56,953 bases of DNA from a bacterium (GTDB lineage: Bacteria > Planctomycetota > Planctomycetia > Planctomycetales > Planctomycetaceae): positions 1 through 56,953 of the forward strand of contig WGME01000040.1 of the NCBI GenBank assembly GCA_016125225.1, given 5' to 3'. The notes below the pieces were generated by a model. That model was not told the DNA's origin. It saw nothing but the letters and a program-made list of their open reading frames with translations, and ran no database searches. Positions 1-7,326 of the stretch are shown here, piece by piece. Each line of letters begins with the position of its first letter. Position 1 is the first letter of the stretch. The translations under genes were made by a program, and so were the position numbers.

Positions 1-141
1 CCCTCAAGCAGATGATCCGCGAAAGCTACAAGTGGCTTCTTGCTCCAATGCAGGATATGAAGAACGGAAAAGGCCTCTCTGATATTCAATGGGAACCCTT
101 CCAAATCAATCCGGGGGCGCAACATTTCGGTCAGGAGATCG
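1..141. repeat. Terminal direct repeat marking circular closure
   Basis: These 141 bases are identical to 56813-56953 at the other end of the window. An exact end overlap is what an assembler leaves when it opens a circular molecule. The DUF499 reading frame runs through the junction without interruption, which supports real circularity over a chance or biological terminal repeat. The non-redundant circle would be 56,812 bp. Confidence 0.93.
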
Positions 142-863
142 AGCGCGTTCTTAAAGAGAACGAGCTGCTCATTGACCAGTGGTCCCCCATCCATCTCGCC
201 AATCTGCTCAAGACCTGGTTCTGGAAAGATGACGTGAAAGAGACCGGAGCCTTGGACGTTTGGCAGAAGACCTGCCAATACTTGTATCTGCCTCGCCTGC
301 GTGACGAGGCTGTGTTCCGGCGAACCGTAGAAGCGGGCGCGGGAAGCCTTGATTTCTTCGGACTGTCGTACGGTAAAGAAGATGGAAACTACGTCGGTTT
401 TAGCTTCGGCCAGTCGACCACTCAAATATTCGATGGCTCATTGTTGTTGATCGAACCACAGACGGCGCGTACCCAGGCGGACGCGTTGAAAGCCGCCGAA
501 GCGGCCAAAAGCACCGACGAAACTTCTACGACCGGCACCGACGGACCTTCGCATGTGAGGGAAGATCCAATCGCGGATGGTTATACGCCATCAACCGGAG
601 GCGGGAAGGCTGGGGCAACACCGAGACGACACTTTTATGGCGCGATCGAATTGGACCCGGTTAAAGCAAAATACGAGTTCAACCAAATCGTCGACGAGGT
701 GGCTCTCCTCTTCACACAGCGAGCTGATACCAATGTCCGCATCAAGATAGAAATCGAAGCAGAATCCAACGCTGGTTTCGATGAAGGCATTCAGCGCGCC
801 GTGAAGGAAAACTGCAACGTCCTTCACTTCAAGAACGCCGAGTTCGAGTCCGGCACGTCCTAG
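1..863 (+). CDS. DUF499-family ATPase, C-terminal part (continues from 54841)
   Basis: This is the 3' part of the gene that starts at 54841 and crosses the circle junction; the whole protein is about 944 residues. This part holds the family's C-terminal half, with an acidic low-complexity linker (Thr/Asp/Gly-rich, around 520-600) before a final alpha/beta domain ending near 'HFKNAEFES'. The stop codon is at 861-863. A terminator-like hairpin follows at 895-922, so this is the last gene of the helicase-methylase-TIR-ATPase operon. The Walker motif lies in the other half (near 55089). DUF499 proteins are P-loop ATPases repeatedly found beside DUF1156 methylases in defence islands; the function here is inferred from that context. 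Confidence 0.9.
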   Translation, partial: LKQMIRESYKWLLAPMQDMKNGKGLSDIQWEPFQINPGAQHFGQEIERVLKENELLIDQWSPIHLANLLKTWFWKDDVKETGALDVWQKTCQYLYLPRLRDEAVFRRTVEAGAGSLDFFGLSYGKEDGNYVGFSFGQSTTQIFDGSLLLIEPQTARTQADALKAAEAAKSTDETSTTGTDGPSHVREDPIADGYTPSTGGGKAGATPRRHFYGAIELDPVKAKYEFNQIVDEVALLFTQRADTNVRIKIEIEAESNAGFDEGIQRAVKENCNVLHFKNAEFESGTS

Positions 864-894
864 ACTTTTCTCGCTTCATTCCTCGTGTCGCACT

Positions 895-922
895 CACCGT
901 CTCCTTGGCGGTGTTTTCTTTT
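895..922 (+). terminator. Terminator after the defence-like operon
   Basis: A short GC hairpin (CACCG, nine-base loop, CGGTG) is followed directly by TTTTCTTTT. It lies about 30 bases after the DUF499 stop codon. The stem is only five base pairs, so termination may be partial. Confidence 0.55.
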
Positions 923-952
923 CGCAATGACTAGCTCCGTTGTGCCCTACGG

Positions 953-986
953 CTGTCAAGGTCGTACTCCGTCTCCACCTTGACAG
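953..986 (+). promoter_or_regulatory. 10-bp inverted repeat upstream of the ardC-like gene
   Basis: CTGTCAAGGT and ACCTTGACAG form a perfect 10-bp inverted repeat with a 14-base spacer, ending about 60 bases before the ardC start. The right arm contains TTGACA, a good -35 hexamer, so this could be an operator overlapping the promoter. The regulator is unknown; the XRE protein at 47463 is one candidate on this plasmid. Confidence 0.5.
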
Positions 987-1048
987 CGGGCTTCACTCCG
1001 CATGGTCGTCTCCGCGAAGAAAACAACCTACATCCAAAGGAGACGACT

Positions 1049-1861
1049 ATGAACACATCAAAATCAGAACAAGTAAAGCAACTCATTGACCACGGCCTGG
1101 CATCGTTGCTAGAGAATCTCGAAGGCGGGAAGAGCGACCAGCTTGACGCCTATATCGCGGCCATGGCTAAGTTCCACCGGTACAGCTTCCGAAACATCAT
1201 GCTCATCGTGTCCCAGTTTCCAAACGCCACCCAAGTCGCTGGGTTCCGGTCCTGGAAAAAACTTGGCCGCTACGTGAGGAAAGGCGAGCAAGGCATCACG
1301 ATCATCGCGCCCATGCTGTCGCGTAAAGAGACAACCGATACAAAGGCGAATTCCGACGAAGGACCAATTGTGCGCTATAGAGCCGCTCACGTTTTCGACT
1401 TGTCGCAAACAGACGGTGAACCTCTCCCACATCCTGCTGAAACGGGCGGCGATCCAGGCGGCTACACCGAACGACTTAAAGCGCTTATCGAAGCCAAGCA
1501 AATAACTCTCGAGTACGTCGACGATCTCGACGGCGCAGACGGGAGCTCGTCTGGCTCCAAGATTAGGATTCGCAAGGATCTTGATCCCGCCATGGAGTTT
1601 TCCGTCTTGGCCCACGAGCTCGCTCATGAATTGCTTCATTGGGGTGAACAGCGGCAATCAACCACGAAGACCGTTCGAGAGACCGAAGCCGAAGCGGTGG
1701 CATTCATCGTTTCAAGCGCCATTGGTCTCGACGCGGGCACGGCTTCAAGCGACTACATTCAGATTTACGATGGCACCGTTGAAACTCTAGAGGCTTCGTT
1801 AGACGCAATCCGAAAAACCTCATCGGCGATCATTGCGGGAATTTCCCCGAACACCGACTAG
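1049..1861 (+). CDS. ardC: ArdC-like antirestriction protein (ssDNA-binding domain plus metallopeptidase domain)
   Basis: The 270-residue protein has the ArdC architecture. An N-terminal domain of about 100 residues includes 'FHRYSFRNIMLI' and a 'GFRSWKKLGRYVRKGEQGI' segment, as in ArdC/LtrC ssDNA-binding regions. A C-terminal zinc-metallopeptidase-like domain follows, with HELAHELLHW near residue 189 and a downstream glutamate-rich helix (ETEAEAVAF). ArdC proteins protect incoming plasmid DNA from host restriction during transfer. I chose the ATG at 1049 because AAAGGAG lies seven to eight bases upstream; an upstream in-frame start at 980 would run through the inverted repeat. Its place directly after a modification/restriction-like operon is notable. 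The 3' end overlaps the convergent gene at 1830-2525 by 32 bases. Confidence 0.85.
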   Translation: MNTSKSEQVKQLIDHGLASLLENLEGGKSDQLDAYIAAMAKFHRYSFRNIMLIVSQFPNATQVAGFRSWKKLGRYVRKGEQGITIIAPMLSRKETTDTKANSDEGPIVRYRAAHVFDLSQTDGEPLPHPAETGGDPGGYTERLKALIEAKQITLEYVDDLDGADGSSSGSKIRIRKDLDPAMEFSVLAHELAHELLHWGEQRQSTTKTVRETEAEAVAFIVSSAIGLDAGTASSDYIQIYDGTVETLEASLDAIRKTSSAIIAGISPNTD

Positions 1862-2525
1862 CCTCAACTCCCGCTACGCTGATCCGTTCATCGCCTGTCT
1901 GAGCGAAAGGCCTCACGATGCGCCGGCGAAGCGGGAGCACTTCCACGGGCAGTCTGCCGCGACCGTGCCTGACGCGCACCTCGTTGATTCGACGCAGGAG
2001 GGTCAAGTATTGACGGCGCACCGGCGCATAAGGCTCGTATGGCAGATTGTAGAGCGCTTTGGTCAAGGCACCGGTCGCGTCACGGGCCGCACGTTCGACG
2101 AACCATGCGAGCAGTTCGCTATATGCCTTCCGGTCGACTCGAACATGGCTGTGCAGCCGCCCATCGTTACCTTTTCGAGCGCTGATCGAATAGCCGCCAA
2201 TTCTTATCGGCGTCTTTCGAATGTCGCGAATGGACGAGGCTTCGCACTCGAAAAAAGGATGCTTCCCCTTGGTCGCGAGCAGAACGAACGTCCGCCCAAC
2301 GCGAATGTATTGCAGGTTCGCCAGCCCTGCTTGCTTTCGTCTCGTGCGTTGCCACTTGGACACCGAGACGCCATATGCCTCGATAAGTTTCCTATCAACT
2401 GCGTCGGGATTCTTGCCATCGGGGACGAAGCCCTGGACGTAGAACCAATACCCGTGGGGGACGTAGGCGGTAGCTACCTGCTGGACGAATCCGCTCAAGC
2501 TGGTGACGACACATCGATACTCCAT
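1830..2525 (-). CDS. Conserved protein of unknown function beside a large structured RNA
   Basis: The 231-residue basic protein has no domain I can name. Coding character is good: balanced composition, a central 'VGRTFVLLATKGKHPFFE' segment, then 'RIGGYSISARKG', 'HSHVRVDRKAYSELLAWF' and a basic 'EPYAPVRRQYLTLLRRINEV' region. The many Arg/Lys residues fit an RNA- or DNA-binding protein. I have the impression of similar proteins in planctomycete-like genomes but cannot verify it here. The ATG at 2525 is chosen; an in-frame GTG lies two codons upstream. Two perfect inverted repeats sit in the 60 bases before the start, and the 1.4 kb further upstream on this strand looks like a structured RNA. 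The plus-strand frame across this region looks non-coding. Confidence 0.72.
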   Translation of the reverse strand: MEYRCVVTSLSGFVQQVATAYVPHGYWFYVQGFVPDGKNPDAVDRKLIEAYGVSVSKWQRTRRKQAGLANLQYIRVGRTFVLLATKGKHPFFECEASSIRDIRKTPIRIGGYSISARKGNDGRLHSHVRVDRKAYSELLAWFVERAARDATGALTKALYNLPYEPYAPVRRQYLTLLRRINEVRVRHGRGRLPVEVLPLRRRIVRPFAQTGDERISVAGVEASRCSGKFPQ

Positions 2526-2541
2526 ACTCACTCGTCGAGGC

Positions 2542-2587
2542 GCACAACAATTGTGCAGAGGCGAGATTGTTCAAGGCACAATCTCGC
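2542..2587 (-). promoter_or_regulatory. Two hairpins in the leader of the 1830-2525 gene
   Basis: GCACAA-CAA-TTGTGC (2542-2556) is a perfect 6-bp inverted repeat. GCGAGATTGT, seven bases, ACAATCTCGC (2561-2587) is a perfect 10-bp stem. Both lie within about 60 bases upstream of the ATG at 2525. They could be an operator, an RNA-binding site for the encoded protein, or the 3' end of the structured RNA. Confidence 0.6.
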
Positions 2588-3673
2588 AAAGCCTATCAAG
2601 AAACAAACCCGTTGCGAGCTCGGAATTGGCACGGCCTACTTCATGCAGAAGCGCCTGTTTCGATACTTCCATTGCGGTAGAAACAGCAATGTTCGGAAGC
2701 GAACTCGAAACAAGCGCCTCACTCGATTTCATACCAGCTCTCACGGTTTTCCGCAATGCCTTATGAATTCGCTGCATGATTTCAGCGCCTTGCGATGTTG
2801 CGCGTTAGCCGTTGAATGCCCATTCGGTCGTTGCATCGGCGCGAGACACTTACTTCCATAAGTGCCCCGCGCCCAATCCATACCGGTAGCGCAATCCAAT
2901 TCACTCGCTGACAAAACCTCCTTTCCTTTTTAACCGGTCCATGCCGGTGTTTCCACCGCACCGCACAACCTCTCCCGAGGTCAAGCACTACGGCCATTCG
3001 TGTTCCTGCCAAGGTAATGGGGAGCGGTTGAACACCGTCCAACCACTCCCCAGGCAAACTCCAAATGGGTACAACCGTCGGTTCTTTCGTCGTGGTATTC
3101 ACGTCCGGCACCACCCGTCAACGCACCAATGAGATCGCGACTGCCTTGCCACGGCCTCACCCAGCGAAATGCTGGCTTCTACTTGAACCACACTCCCTCA
3201 CTACGGCATTTGAAACACCTCGATGATCAATCGAGGCACCGGGCACTACCCCGGCCGCCACAGTGATTCCCGCGTTAGTGCTGCTTGACGATTCACGCGT
3301 CACGTCGCTAGAAGGGGTTAACCTTCGGGACTCGCGACTGTACATTCAGACTCCCGTCCGAATGCAGTTTCCATACTCCCGAGGATTTCCGTCGGAAGAT
3401 GATTTCAGGGGGCAGAAGTAAGAAGCTCCCCCTTACCCGCCAGCCGAAGTCTTTCACGGTTCGGCACCGTCTCACGTGAATCTTACTGGCAAGGGCTTTC
3501 GCCCCTCTCATGGTTGAGCTCTTCGCCGTCGGTGTTTTGAACCGAACGCCGAGTCTGATCAGAGACCCGGACCCGCCTGTTGCCAGGACGAGCACTCCCC
3601 ACGCCAGCGCAGGTTGAACGAACTTAGGACTTGCGCCCCTTAGTCACGATCCCCCTGGGCGGATTTACTACGC

Positions 3674-3691
3674 ACTTCGGACGTCCGAAGT
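3674..3691. repeat. Dispersed palindrome copy 1
   Basis: Perfect 18-bp palindrome with core CTTCGGACGTCCGAAG, lying in the structured RNA region. On the minus strand it ends in GTGCG, the usual first bases of a group II intron. Five more copies occur on the plasmid, four of them inside coding sequences. Confidence 0.8.
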
Positions 3692-3871
3692 TCGCAATGC
3701 ACCGTCTTCAAACAACACGGCCTCGATGAAGTAACAGAACCTGTTTCCTCATCGAGGCCTTTCCGCGTCGCCCCACTTCCAGGGCTTACGCCCATCGGAT
3801 AGAATGCCGGGATTACTTTGCGGACGAGTTTGGTGAACTCAACCGCAGGATTACTCCGACAAGCCTCCGTC

Positions 3872-3905
3872 GAACCGGACAAGCGCGTCTCCACGCATCC
3901 GGCTC
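3872..3905 (-). ncRNA. Group II intron domain-V-like hairpin
   Basis: On the minus strand this is a 34-nt element with the domain V layout. It begins GAGCCGG (containing the catalytic AGC triad) and ends CCGGTTC, giving a 7-bp basal helix. A two-base bulge sits on the 3' side, and an upper helix is capped by a GAGA (GNRA) loop. It is preceded by GGAACCGTA, the usual sequence before domain V in bacterial introns. One U-U mismatch weakens the upper helix. No clear domain VI or intron-encoded protein is nearby, so it may be a relic or part of a derived RNA. Confidence 0.62.
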
Positions 3906-4146
3906 TACGGTTCCAATGCGTAACGGGTAGTGAATCCGTCCTCTTAGCCCGGTGGTGAACCGGGTTTACCGAGTGCATTGGCCCACTTGGAGTCTGCCGA
4001 CACGATGTTGGTGTGCCGACAACAACGCCTCGGCGTTGCCCAGTCAGTATAACAAACACTGATTGAATTTCCAGTACATAATCGCGATCCGCCAGTCTTC
4101 CCAAAACCACAACATATGGTACCGCGCTTACCTCAGGAATAAACTG

Positions 4147-4177
4147 TTGACTATTTTTCTATCGCTATTCGTATAAT
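4147..4177 (+). promoter_or_regulatory. Promoter of the rhh-rep-parAB operon
   Basis: TTGACT (4147-4152) and a consensus TATAAT (4172-4177) are separated by 19 bases, a long spacer. It lies 190 bases upstream of the first gene, leaving a long leader that contains an attenuator-like hairpin and a tandem operator-like repeat. Confidence 0.55.
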
Positions 4178-4266
4178 TCCTAGTGCTGTAAACTCTCCGG
4201 CTTTGGGCGATTTTCGCTCTCGATTTCGCCTACGGCGCGCAACATGTTGTGTATGATCCAGCCGAA

Positions 4267-4299
4267 GTACCTCGCATTTTGCGGTACCCGACGTTTTTT
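4267..4299 (+). promoter_or_regulatory. Attenuator-like hairpin with T-run in the rep operon leader
   Basis: GTACC and CGC arms pair with GCG and GTAC arms across an ATTTT loop, followed after six bases by TTTTTT. It lies in the untranslated leader between the promoter at 4147-4177 and the first gene. A premature terminator here would let replication genes be controlled by leader RNA structure or an antisense RNA, as in several plasmids. No antisense promoter was identified. Confidence 0.45.
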
Positions 4300-4309
4300 C
4301 CTTGACAAA

Positions 4310-4329
4310 GTTGTCGAACGTTGTTCAAC
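4310..4329 (+). promoter_or_regulatory. Tandem 10-bp repeat, candidate operator for the RHH protein
   Basis: GTTGTCGAAC and GTTGTTCAAC stand head to tail, 40 bases before the RHH gene. The second is a perfect palindrome and the first nearly so. Ribbon-helix-helix repressors such as CopG and Arc bind adjacent short palindromic half sites next to their own gene, so autoregulation is likely. Confidence 0.55.
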
Positions 4330-4368
4330 ATCAACGCACACCGACAAGGTTCGCCAAGGAGTTTTAAC

Positions 4369-4593
4369 ATGCCAGATACACGAAAACGGCCTTCTAATGG
4401 CTCGAAAAGCACGACGGGCATTAATTTTGAGGCAGCGGTTTTGTCTTTCCTGGACACGCTGCGCACGGATTCGCCCGTTTTTCAACGAAGATCTCGAAGC
4501 GAAGTGGTCAATATGATCATCGAAGAATTTGCGGCCAATAATGGAACGCCCATCGGCAAGGCCGCAGAAGAGGAACGGCGACAAAGCGCATAA
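4369..4593 (+). CDS. Small ribbon-helix-helix-like regulator of the replication operon
   Basis: The 74-residue protein has a basic N-terminus (MPDTRKRPSNGSK) and then the pattern of a ribbon-helix-helix domain: a beta strand 'GINFEAAV', a helix 'SFLDTLRTD', a turn, and 'RSRSEVVNMIIEEFAANNG' as the second helix. The start is well defined, with AAGGAG (4356-4361) seven bases before the ATG. Its stop is four bases before the rep start, so the genes are co-transcribed. By analogy with CopG-type proteins it probably represses the operon through the tandem repeat at 4310-4329. The exact family is not identifiable by eye. Confidence 0.75.
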   Translation: MPDTRKRPSNGSKSTTGINFEAAVLSFLDTLRTDSPVFQRRSRSEVVNMIIEEFAANNGTPIGKAAEEERRQSA

Positions 4594-4597
4594 TTTC

Positions 4598-6550
4598 ATG
4601 ACTGAGGGAGATTCACATACCGTAGACGGGAAGCCCGGCTTCAAGGGATACCCCGCCCCTACCAGCAACACGACCTACACGCCGAACCAGTTGTTCGACG
4701 TGGTGTTGCGTCGTAACTCCCGTGGTTGTGTCCGCCTCGTTTCCTACATGATCCGAAAGACTCTCGGCTGGTCTGACGCCGAAGGCAACCCGCAGGAGCC
4801 ACAGGTTGTCATCGCCTACAACCAATTGATCCGGGACGCCGGTATTAGCCGAGGGGCCATCTCCCCCACTCTCGATGAAGCCATCAGCGCCAATTACATC
4901 CGCTGCATTCGCCAGGGCCAGCCGTCCAGCCACCGCAAATCCGCCGTCTCGGCGCTCTACGAATTGTGTTGGGACGACCGGGACGAATACGTCAAGGACC
5001 CGGCCGAATTCCAGGGCTTTTTCTCTGGAAACGGCAATCTCACCTACATTCCCAATGCCTTCTTTGACTACACCGTTCCCAACGAGCCTCTCGCCGTCGT
5101 CAAAGTCGTCGGCGCTATCATTCGATACACCATCGGATTCCAAACGAAGTTCGGATTTCGACGCCAGCAGATAGACTTGAGTTTTACCCGGCTACAGCGC
5201 ATTACCGGAATATCATCGAGGCGCAGCCTCAATGACGCCATCCAACAGGCGATGGCCAACAACCACATCGTACGTCTCAATGAGGGCTACTTTGACGCCG
5301 ACGCGGGCCGACAGAGCCGGGCCGCAACCTACGGCATAAAGTGGTGTGATACATCATCTTATCCGGCCATTGGTTCAAAAAGGATACCGGAATACTCAGA
5401 AACCGAACCCGCGATGGCCGAAATAGCCGTTCAAAAAGGATACCGGGATACTCAGGAATTACCGGTTCAAAAAAGCAACCGGAAAATCACGGGCGCGACC
5501 AACCGGCACCAATCTGGACCGGTTCAGAAAGGACACTCGGACCAGTTCAAAATCCCCCCTCCTGCCCAGTCCAAAAAGGATGGCGGAGGCGGTTCAGGAA
5601 CGGCACCGGAAGCGGTTCAGGAAGGACACTCGGAGCGGTTCAAGAACGGCACCGATATAGAAATAACACCTATAAATAAAACCACTAAACAACAACAGCA
5701 AAGTGCTGCTGCTGCTGAAGTTTTTTTGAGATTGATGAATGAAGGATTCGACAAGTCTACGGCAACGGCTCTTGTCAAAACCTATCCCCCACATCAAATC
5801 ATCGTCCAATGCGATTGCCTGCCGAAGCGCAATCCCAGCCGCAACCGACTTGGCATGCTTCGTAAAAGCATTGAAGAGAACTGGCCCACTCCGGAAGCGG
5901 AAGCCATGGAGCGACAGGGCGCTATTTTTGCCTCGCACTTTTATGCGGCCTGGGCCGGAAACCGGGAAGAACCTGCGGCCCCGGCCATCGCGTCCGACAT
6001 CGACGCCGCTGAACAATACACCGCCCAACTTCTTCGTCACTATCCTCGGGAGGACAAGCTCCCGAGCATGGCAAGAAGTTTTGGCGACTACGTCCGGGAA
6101 CAGGAACGAGGCAATCCCAATATGCCCCGTTCGCTCAAACTTGCCCTAACACGTCATGGCGACGAATTCTTCATACACTTTAAGCGGAAGGTCGAAGCCT
6201 GGAAGAAAAAGAGAATCGAGAAGGCGCACCGTGCTCACTACGATCAGCACAGAGATTCGTACTTTGAATTTCTCAGGGAAGCCGAAGAACGCATCCGGAA
6301 CGAGCAGCCGCTCATGTACAACGCCTTTGAATCCGATGAGGCCCAAAGGCGTCAGTTCCTCGTTGATTCACCCTATTGCAGTTCCGAGGAACTACGCGGC
6401 GACATGCTCCGGAGCTTCGATTCCCCCGGTGAGCACATCAAACGTTTTCGCGAGTTTTTCCAGGACTCGGAGGATGTCGCTCTCGATTTCTGGAAATGGG
6501 ACAAACAGATTAATCCGAATGGTTTCGGTCAGGAGGCGGCAAGCGCATGA
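4598..6550 (+). CDS. Replication initiator-like protein with tandem winged-helix domains
   Basis: The 650-residue protein has two similar N-terminal units (about residues 28-125 and 145-240). Each begins with a 'YTPNQLFDVVL' / 'YIPNAFFDYTV' strand and helix and continues into a helix-turn-helix like that of phage replication protein O/RepA ('LIRDAGISRGAISPTLDEAI'; 'LQRITGISSRRSLNDAIQQAM'). A disordered linker (about 260-370) is encoded by the iteron-like repeats at 5371-5654, then a charged helical C-terminal region follows. The ATG at 4598 directly follows the upstream stop. It overlaps parA by four bases (ATGA). Operon position and the internal origin-like repeats support an initiator role. 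No primase or helicase motif was seen. Confidence 0.75.
   Translation: MTEGDSHTVDGKPGFKGYPAPTSNTTYTPNQLFDVVLRRNSRGCVRLVSYMIRKTLGWSDAEGNPQEPQVVIAYNQLIRDAGISRGAISPTLDEAISANYIRCIRQGQPSSHRKSAVSALYELCWDDRDEYVKDPAEFQGFFSGNGNLTYIPNAFFDYTVPNEPLAVVKVVGAIIRYTIGFQTKFGFRRQQIDLSFTRLQRITGISSRRSLNDAIQQAMANNHIVRLNEGYFDADAGRQSRAATYGIKWCDTSSYPAIGSKRIPEYSETEPAMAEIAVQKGYRDTQELPVQKSNRKITGATNRHQSGPVQKGHSDQFKIPPPAQSKKDGGGGSGTAPEAVQEGHSERFKNGTDIEITPINKTTKQQQQSAAAAEVFLRLMNEGFDKSTATALVKTYPPHQIIVQCDCLPKRNPSRNRLGMLRKSIEENWPTPEAEAMERQGAIFASHFYAAWAGNREEPAAPAIASDIDAAEQYTAQLLRHYPREDKLPSMARSFGDYVREQERGNPNMPRSLKLALTRHGDEFFIHFKRKVEAWKKKRIEKAHRAHYDQHRDSYFEFLREAEERIRNEQPLMYNAFESDEAQRRQFLVDSPYCSSEELRGDMLRSFDSPGEHIKRFREFFQDSEDVALDFWKWDKQINPNGFGQEAASA
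5371..5705 (+). other. Candidate replication origin: iteron-like repeats plus AT-rich tract inside rep
   Basis: Seven near-identical direct repeats of 19-21 bp share the core CGGTTCARRAASG and end ACCGG or ACTCGG. They start at about 5371, 5427, 5463, 5520, 5590, 5613 and 5636, with a partial copy at 5541. A strongly AT-rich stretch follows (about 5655-5705). Iterons beside an AT-rich unwinding element inside the initiator gene is the layout of the phage lambda O gene and ori. In protein terms the repeats encode a degenerate Val-Gln-Lys-Gly linker, so selection could be on DNA, protein or both. Confidence 0.68.
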
Positions 6551-7326
6551 AAATTGTAACGGTCATCAATGCTAAGGGCGGCTGTGGAAAATCAACTATC
6601 GCGATGAATCTGGCCGCAGCGTTGGCCAAGGACGGTGCGAAAGTCCTCCTCTCCGACATGGACCCGCAAGCTCAAGTGACAGAATGGCTTCACGCGACCG
6701 ACGGTCTTACATGGGAAGACACCATTGTTGCGCCCTTGTTGGGGCATGCGGAACTGACCGATGTCATCCATCCGACCATCCACAAAAACCTTTCCTTCAT
6801 CGCCAGCGCTTTCGCGCTCGAGGAATTTGGCCGCGACATCGTTCAGTCCGACGACTATTACGAACTGTATGGCCGAGTTCTCGCTCAGCTCTCGCCCAAG
6901 CTGTTCGATTTTCTGATCGTCGACGCGCCCAACCAAATCTCTCCCATCATGGAGAATTCCATCTACCCAGCGGATCTATTCATCATTCCGTTTGAGAGCA
7001 CGAAGGCCGTGAAATCGTACGCCAATTTCTACAGCCTGCTTATGGAAATTCGCCCGGCGAACGACTATCACCTTCTCCACGTGCTCAACAATCTACATCG
7101 GGCGGGGCTCAGAAAACGCGTCATGGAGCGCATGCACGAGGAGCATATACCGATCGCGCAATCGGAGATTCGTAATTGCGGCTGGTTGGCCCAGGTCGAC
7201 GAGCACGGCGGATCCATTCTCAAGTATCGGCCCCGCTCAAAAGGCGCTCAGGACATTTTGGGATTGCGCGATGAAGTTCTCGACTTGTTTAATTCGAAGA
7301 AACGGAAGAAGGTGGCAAACGCATGA
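6547..7326 (+). CDS. parA: ParA partition ATPase
   Basis: The 259-residue protein begins MKIVTVINAKGGCGKSTIAMN, with a deviant Walker A motif (KGGCGKST, residues 10-17) carrying the signature second lysine of ParA/MinD ATPases. It continues with 'VLLSDMDPQAQVTEW' (Walker A') and 'FLIVDAPNQ' (Walker B region). ParA drives plasmid segregation on the nucleoid with ParB. It overlaps rep upstream and parB downstream by four bases each (ATGA), so translation is coupled. There is no N-terminal DNA-binding extension, so autorepression must come from another protein, probably the RHH protein at 4369. Confidence 0.95.
   Translation: MKIVTVINAKGGCGKSTIAMNLAAALAKDGAKVLLSDMDPQAQVTEWLHATDGLTWEDTIVAPLLGHAELTDVIHPTIHKNLSFIASAFALEEFGRDIVQSDDYYELYGRVLAQLSPKLFDFLIVDAPNQISPIMENSIYPADLFIIPFESTKAVKSYANFYSLLMEIRPANDYHLLHVLNNLHRAGLRKRVMERMHEEHIPIAQSEIRNCGWLAQVDEHGGSILKYRPRSKGAQDILGLRDEVLDLFNSKKRKKVANA

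Larger units (their letters stand above)
2600..4045 (-). ncRNA. Putative large structured RNA (group II intron-like elements), read on the minus strand
   Basis: About 1.4 kb with no convincing gene but dense RNA-like structure on the minus strand. Hairpins capped by GNRA loops occur at 3782-3793 (GUAA), 3627-3638 (GCAA, one wobble pair), 3493-3504 (GAAA), 2945-2958 (GAAA) and in the domain-V-like hairpin (GAGA). Long stems occur at 3719-3759 (11 bp, GGCCTCGATGA), 3019-3051 (GGGGAG plus GGTTG arms), 2838-2873 (GGCGCG outer and CACTTA inner helices), 3218-3236 and 4024-4039. Minus-strand CCTAAG and TATGG, the halves of the 11-nt tetraloop receptor, also occur, though not obviously paired. No reverse transcriptase motifs are visible. 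It could be a degenerate or ORF-less group II intron, or an independent large RNA working with the protein at 1830-2525. Boundaries are approximate. Confidence 0.6.

Noticed and set aside
1833-2861. Long plus-strand frame (342 codons) opposite the 1830-2525 gene
   Set aside because: Composition is erratic with many Arg/Ser/Cys runs, no start signal, and it overlaps ardC. The minus-strand frame has normal coding character.
2600-4045. Retron or reverse-transcriptase-bearing intron
   Set aside because: No YxDD box or other reverse transcriptase motif occurs in any frame nearby.
2782-4110. Chain of minus-strand frames (2782-3114, 3157-3345, 3308-3595, 3640-4110)
   Set aside because: They overlap RNA hairpins including the domain-V-like element, show no known motifs and look like open frames in structured GC-rich RNA. 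A short GTG frame after AAAGGAGG near 2915 remains a faint possibility.
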